DNA of 52,650 nucleotides from an uncultured Opitutales bacterium (GTDB lineage: Bacteria > Verrucomicrobiota > Verrucomicrobiia > Opitutales > Intestinicryptomonadaceae). The notes under the pieces were generated by a model. The model saw only the letters and a program-made list of their open reading frames with translations. It made no database searches and was not told where the DNA came from. The translations under genes were made by a program, and so were the position numbers. The stretch is from contig CALXLK010000013.1 of assembly GCA_944389175.1 (NCBI GenBank), positions 1-52,650 on the forward strand, written 5' to 3'. Below are positions 52,516-52,650 of this stretch, piece by piece (the stretch's first letter is position 1; the number at the start of each line of letters is the position of its first letter).

Positions 52516-52650
<135 letters not shown>

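Overview
The window looks like the end of a contig from a member of the PVC superphylum, most likely Verrucomicrobiota (Opitutales-like) and probably an anaerobic or gut-type polysaccharide degrader. This placement is inferred from content: a PEP-CTERM tailed surface protein, a Tat-exported Gfo/Idh/MocA oxidoreductase, a hydrazine-synthase-alpha-like propeller cytochrome with three CxxCH motifs, and several secreted clan GH-A glycosidases. No rRNA is present to confirm it.

Layout. 1-3720: tRNA-Thr(CGT), a DedA/VTT membrane protein, a small lipoprotein, and a plsC - fabZ-like - iron-sulfur flavoprotein operon. 4080-10820: a Tat-exported oxidoreductase, a CNNM/CBS - small hypothetical - rlmN operon, a secreted clan GH-A glycosidase and a Nim/PPOX protein. 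10997-20246: rpsT, then a bfn - dus - trmH operon that converges stop-on-stop with a tightly packed six-gene minus-strand operon, trkA-trkH-pdxJ-acpS-nnr-dprA. 20553-24562: pyrB-pyrC-CPBP protease-thiL. 24563-28224: a possible structured RNA and 21-codon ORF, a secreted trypsin-like pseudoprotease and a DEAD-box helicase. 28676-39182: the most unusual region, with a D-2-hydroxyacid dehydrogenase, the triheme propeller cytochrome and three tandem paralogous agarase-like glycosidases. 39886-46742: rpsA, a HAD phosphatase, a DMT permease, a YidE-type transporter divergent from a LysR regulator, and rpsU. 47134-52450: a GH35 beta-galactosidase, a YddG-type exporter and a PEP-CTERM protein. The last 105 bases are a 42-T run followed by nearly pure A/T, probably a contig-end artefact.

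How it fits together. The secreted glycosidases (8374-10245, 33041-39182, 47134-49005), the exported oxidoreductase and the cytochrome suggest breakdown of a galactose-containing or marine/mucin-like polysaccharide outside the cytoplasm. One of the three tandem glycosidases has lost the expected acid/base Asn-Glu pair (Tyr-Lys instead), while the nucleophile Glu remains. The housekeeping genes sit in compact operons with overlapping or abutting ends.

Regulation visible in the sequence. Many secreted-protein genes carry a TTGACA-like -35 and a spaced -10 that ends only 6-11 bases before the start codon, without a Shine-Dalgarno sequence, which suggests leaderless or near-leaderless mRNAs. rpsU has a nearly perfect Shine-Dalgarno, and rpsA has a leader hairpin next to its ribosome binding site. 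Strong intrinsic terminators follow many of the transcription units. No CRISPR array, insertion sequence, prophage or integrase was seen.
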